Assembly: GCA_049115955.1 (NCBI GenBank)
Contig: JAGDZJ010000006.1
Coordinates: 1 to 64,000 of the forward strand
From: Salinispirillum sp049115955
GTDB lineage: Bacteria; Pseudomonadota; Gammaproteobacteria; Pseudomonadales; Natronospirillaceae
Reading direction: 5' to 3'
DNA: 64,000 nucleotides
The translations under genes were made by a program, and so were the position numbers. Below are positions 61,204-64,000 of this stretch, one piece after another. Numbering within the stretch: the stretch's first letter is position 1; every line of letters begins with the position of its first letter. A model generated the notes under the pieces. That model made no database searches. It was not told the DNA's origin and worked only from the letters and a program-made list of their open reading frames with translations.

Positions 61204-61209
61204 AGTGTT

Positions 61210-61253
61210 ATCCTTACCCGCTATAAGCCGCAATGGTTATGGCGGGCAAGGAT
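61210..61253 (-). promoter_or_regulatory. hairpin hiding the RBS of the pseudokinase operon
   Basis: In the mRNA the segment ATCCTTGCCCGC pairs with GCGGGTAAGGAT (12 bp with one G-U), extended by ATAA/TTAT after a mismatch. The 3' arm contains AAGGAT, the Shine-Dalgarno 6 nt before the ATG at 61203. Folding would block ribosome entry at the first gene of the gsp operon. Confidence 0.65.
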
Positions 61254-61324
61254 ACTACGCTTTGCATGTCAGCGCAGCATTCCGCGTGATATTCACGTCG
61301 CGACGCTGCACTTCTAGCGCTTTA

Positions 61325-62251
61325 CTACAATGACTTTTCCAGCTCGGGCACTGCTTCAAACAGGTCTGCTACCAAGCCGTAGTCTGCCACCTGAAAAATA
61401 GGTGCTTCTTCGTCTTTGTTGATAGCAACAATCACCTTGCTGTCTTTCATGCCTGCCAAGTGCTGAATCTGACCCGAGATACCGACGGCAATGTACAGTT
61501 CAGGTGCGACGATTTTACCCGTCTGACCGACCTGCATGTCATTGGGTACAAAGCCCGCGTCAACCGCTGCACGTGATGCACCAATGGCTGCACCCAGCTT
61601 GTCGGCAATGCCGTCGAGCAGTTTGAAGTTGTCACCGTTGCCCATACCGCGACCACCAGAGATGACCACGCGTGCTGCTGTCAGTTCTGGACGATCAGAC
61701 GCCGCCAGCTCTTCGCTGCTAAACGCCGACACGGCAGAACCGGAAACAAACGCCACTGCTTCAATTGCGCACGCTGCTTGCTCGCCGACCGGGTCAAAGC
61801 CCGTGCTGCGCACCGTGATGATCTTCTTGGGTTCGTCCACCTGTACCGTCGCAATGGCGTTACCGGCGTAGATAGGACGCTTAAAAGTATCGGCTGACTC
61901 AACACCAATGATGTCGGAGATCTGCTCAACGTCTAATGCAGCAGCTACCCGCGGCATGAAGTTTTTGCCGGTGGTGTTGGCCAACGCCAGCACAGCGTCG
62001 TAACCAGAGGCTAGCTCAGTCACTAGCTCGGCCAACGGCTCTGCCAAGCTGTGCTCATATGCGGCGTTGTCCGCAACCAATACTTTGGCGACGCCTTCAA
62101 CCTGTGCCGCTGCTTCAGCAATTCCGGCAACACTGTTGCCCGCAACTAAAACGTGAACGTCAGCGCCCAACTTGGCAGCCGCAGCTACTACGTTTTTGGT
62201 CGCCGCGTTAAATTGACCGTTATTGTGATCGGCAATTACCAGAGTGCTCAT
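61325..62251 (-). CDS. etfA: electron transfer flavoprotein alpha subunit
   Basis: A 308-residue ETF alpha. The C-terminal FAD domain has VVISGGRGMGNGDNFKLL, ASRAAVDAGFVPND, QVGQTGKIVAPELYIAVGIS and GQIQHLAGMKDSK, all typical FAD contacts. It carries electrons from acyl-CoA dehydrogenases to ETF-QO. It starts 1 nt after the etfB stop, one operon, and the quinone oxidoreductase gene is divergent next to it. Confidence 0.96.
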   Translation of the reverse strand: MSTLVIADHNNGQFNAATKNVVAAAAKLGADVHVLVAGNSVAGIAEAAAQVEGVAKVLVADNAAYEHSLAEPLAELVTELASGYDAVLALANTTGKNFMPRVAAALDVEQISDIIGVESADTFKRPIYAGNAIATVQVDEPKKIITVRSTGFDPVGEQAACAIEAVAFVSGSAVSAFSSEELAASDRPELTAARVVISGGRGMGNGDNFKLLDGIADKLGAAIGASRAAVDAGFVPNDMQVGQTGKIVAPELYIAVGISGQIQHLAGMKDSKVIVAINKDEEAPIFQVADYGLVADLFEAVPELEKSL

Positions 62252-62252
62252 A

Positions 62253-63002
62253 TTAAATCACCTTCGCTTCGTTTTTCAGCTTCTCGACCAGTTCGGCGAC
62301 GTTTGCCACCTTACCACCGCCTTTGCGCTCGGCCGGTGCTTCCACTTTCAATACTTTAACGGTGGACTTCAGAGCAACGCCCAAATCAGCGATTTCTTTT
62401 TTGTCCAATGGCTTGCGCTTGGCTTTCATGATGTCTGGAAGCTTGGCGAAGCGAGGTTCGTTCAAACGCAGGTCGGTTGTTACAACCGCAGGCAAGTTCA
62501 AGCTTACGGTTTGCAGGCCACCGTCTACTTCACGGGTAACCAATGCTTTACCGTCTTTTACTTCTACAACGGAAGCAAACGTACCCTGCGCCATGCCAGA
62601 CAACTGAGCGAGCATTTGGCCCGTTTGGTTGTTGTCTGAATCGATCGCTTGTTTACCGAGCAGTACCAGCTCAGGTTTTTCTTCTGCGATCACTGCGTTA
62701 AGAATTTTTGCGACATTCAGCGATGTCAGGTTCTCATCCGAGTTCACCAGAATGGCACGGTCTGCACCTAAGGCTAAGGCCTGACGCAACTGCTCTTCTG
62801 CTTTGGCTGGGCCTACTGAAACCACGACGATTTCGCTAGCGATGCCCTTTTCTTTCAGGCGTACCGCTTCTTCTACTGCGATCTCGCAGAACGGGTTAAT
62901 CGCCATCTTGACGTTCGCCAGATCGACGTCAGAACCGTCCGCTTTAACACGAACCTTGACGTTGTAGTCGATCACGCGCTTTATCGCGACCAATACCTTC
63001 AT
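62253..63002 (-). CDS. etfB: electron transfer flavoprotein beta subunit
   Basis: A 249-residue ETF beta with the AMP-binding site: MKVLVAIKRVIDYNVKVRVK, AINPFCEIAVEEAVRLKE, LLGKQAIDSDNNQTGQMLAQL and the C-terminal recognition helix region. Together with EtfA it forms the heterodimeric FAD/AMP shuttle of beta-oxidation and amino-acid breakdown. It is first in the etfBA operon, under the PsrA-like site. Confidence 0.96.
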   Translation of the reverse strand: MKVLVAIKRVIDYNVKVRVKADGSDVDLANVKMAINPFCEIAVEEAVRLKEKGIASEIVVVSVGPAKAEEQLRQALALGADRAILVNSDENLTSLNVAKILNAVIAEEKPELVLLGKQAIDSDNNQTGQMLAQLSGMAQGTFASVVEVKDGKALVTREVDGGLQTVSLNLPAVVTTDLRLNEPRFAKLPDIMKAKRKPLDKKEIADLGVALKSTVKVLKVEAPAERKGGGKVANVAELVEKLKNEAKVI

Positions 63003-63128
63003 TGCTTACCCTCTTGTTGTGTACCGCTGACAAAAAACGCTAAAAATACTCAGCGCCTTTTACATTGCGGCATTGAAATGAAACAGTATCACCTGATGGC
63101 GGTTATCTTGGAGCTTTAGCTCGATAAT

Positions 63129-63146
63129 TTCAAACAGTTGTTTGAA
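63129..63146. promoter_or_regulatory. PsrA-type operator between etfB and ETF-QO
   Basis: TTCAAACAGTTGTTTGAA, a palindrome with 8-bp arms. It matches the published PsrA form (C/G)AAAC-N2-4-GTTT(G/C) as CAAAC-AGTT-GTTTG. PsrA is a TetR-type fatty-acid-sensing regulator of beta-oxidation and etf genes in Pseudomonas. The site serves both divergent genes. Confidence 0.7.
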
Positions 63147-63257
63147 TTATTTACCGGACTCGGTATATTTCTACCCAAACCCTATCGGTTTGTTACGACA
63201 AATCGGCAAACCCGTCATTCGAACAACAATGTCTACAGAACAATTACGGAGTCCATT

Positions 63258-64000
63258 ATGGAACGCGATTCAATGACCTTTGATGTGGTCATCGTCGGTG
63301 CCGGCCCGTCAGGCCTATCTGCCGCGATTAAACTCAAGCAACTGGCGCAACAAGACGACCGCGAAATTTCCGTGTGCGTTCTGGAAAAAGGCTCCGAAGT
63401 CGGTGCACATATTTTGTCCGGCGCCGTGTTTGAACCTCGCGCCTTGAACGAACTGTTTCCCGATTGGGCCAACATGGGCGCTCCGTTAGACACTCCGGTC
63501 AAGGGTGACGACATTCTGTACATGACCAGTGCCACCTCAGCCATCAAGGTGCCTAACCTGTTCGCCCCAAAGACCATGCACAACGACGGCAACTATATCA
63601 TTTCCTTGGGCAATCTGTGTCGTTGGCTGGCCGAACAAGCTGAGTCATTGGGTGTAGAAATCTTTCCAGGCTTTGCCGCTCAACAGCCGATCATTGAAGA
63701 TGGCCGTGTGGCCGGTGTGATCACCGGTGATATGGGGATCAGTCGCGAGAACGAGCAGAAAGACAGCTTTATGCCCGGCATGGAGTTACGCGCCAATGTC
63801 ACGCTGTTTGCCGAAGGTGCACGCGGACACCTGGGTAAGCAATTGATTCGTGAATTTGAATTGGATAAAGACTCTGACCCGCAACACTACGGCATCGGTA
63901 TCAAAGAATTGTGGGACATACCCGCAGAGCAACAAGAACCAGGCAAAGTGGTACACGCCACTGGCTGGCCATTAGCGGAAAACGGCGCGACCGGCGGTGC
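63258..64000 (+). CDS. ETF-ubiquinone oxidoreductase, 5' part
   Basis: The first 247 codons of electron-transfer-flavoprotein:ubiquinone oxidoreductase; the frame stays open to the window end, so this entry is partial. N-terminus MERDSMTFDVVIVGAGPSGL with the FAD-binding GxGxxG, then LEKGSEVGAHILSGAVFEPR and a glycine/aromatic region. The iron-sulfur part lies outside. It passes electrons from ETF to the quinone pool at the inner membrane. ATG 63258 has GGAG 7 nt upstream. It is divergent from etfBA. Confidence 0.94.
   Translation, partial: MERDSMTFDVVIVGAGPSGLSAAIKLKQLAQQDDREISVCVLEKGSEVGAHILSGAVFEPRALNELFPDWANMGAPLDTPVKGDDILYMTSATSAIKVPNLFAPKTMHNDGNYIISLGNLCRWLAEQAESLGVEIFPGFAAQQPIIEDGRVAGVITGDMGISRENEQKDSFMPGMELRANVTLFAEGARGHLGKQLIREFELDKDSDPQHYGIGIKELWDIPAEQQEPGKVVHATGWPLAENGATGG

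Noticed and set aside
1..64000. tRNA, rRNA, CRISPR arrays, IS elements and prophage genes.
   Set aside because: None was found by eye: no cloverleaf-like sequence in the gaps, no regularly spaced repeats, no transposase or integrase.

Overview
The window reads as a chromosomal segment of a marine-type gammaproteobacterium near Pseudomonas, Marinobacter and the Oceanospirillales (a Saccharospirillum- or Reinekea-like relative would fit, but this is inferred from gene order and protein likeness only). The run ftsK-lolA-rarA-serS-cysG, facing aat-bpt-infA, then clpA-clpS-cspD-icd and later mnmA-hflD-purB-roxA, is the order I recall from Pseudomonas. I see no rRNA, tRNA, CRISPR array, insertion sequence or prophage.

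Layout. 1-4000 is an accessory patch: a short-chain dehydrogenase, a RelE/ParE-type toxin with its antitoxin, several small unknown genes and a NYN-domain nuclease-like gene. It holds remnants of both the dehydrogenase and the NYN gene. 4000-9950 has an MDR reductase with a divergent LysR regulator, an SRPBCC protein with two AlkD-like HEAT proteins, an OmpA-type lipoprotein, small conserved proteins and a broken acetyltransferase. 9963-24426 is the conserved information-processing and proteolysis block. 24569-32100 holds tdh-kbl, an MsbA-like ABC exporter, fabV, a DUF427 protein, an MFS exporter and slyD. 32312-37081 is nudJ-mnmA-hflD-purB-roxA. 37134-41837 has small unknown proteins, a YfaZ-like outer-membrane protein, htpG with a clear heat-shock promoter and dinB with a LexA box. 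41838-50736 has speA, glpX, gor, an orphan TctC-type binding protein and a GGDEF-EAL protein. 50780-61203 is a type II secretion operon (gspE to gspM) headed by a hybrid sensor kinase that has lost its catalytic residues. 61325-64000 holds etfBA and the start of ETF-ubiquinone oxidoreductase, with a PsrA-like operator between them.

Four themes stand out. (1) Gene remnants flank live genes in several places: NYN and SDR copies, a family-3 binding protein, a TctC paralogue and a GNAT. The SDR/NYN pair looks like a tandem duplication followed by reciprocal loss. (2) The type II secretion operon starts with a pseudo-histidine-kinase whose receiver domain is intact. (3) Two genes, that pseudokinase and the ABC exporter, have their ribosome-binding sites inside strong hairpins. 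(4) Regulatory sites agree with gene function (LexA-dinB, sigma32-htpG, PsrA-etf).
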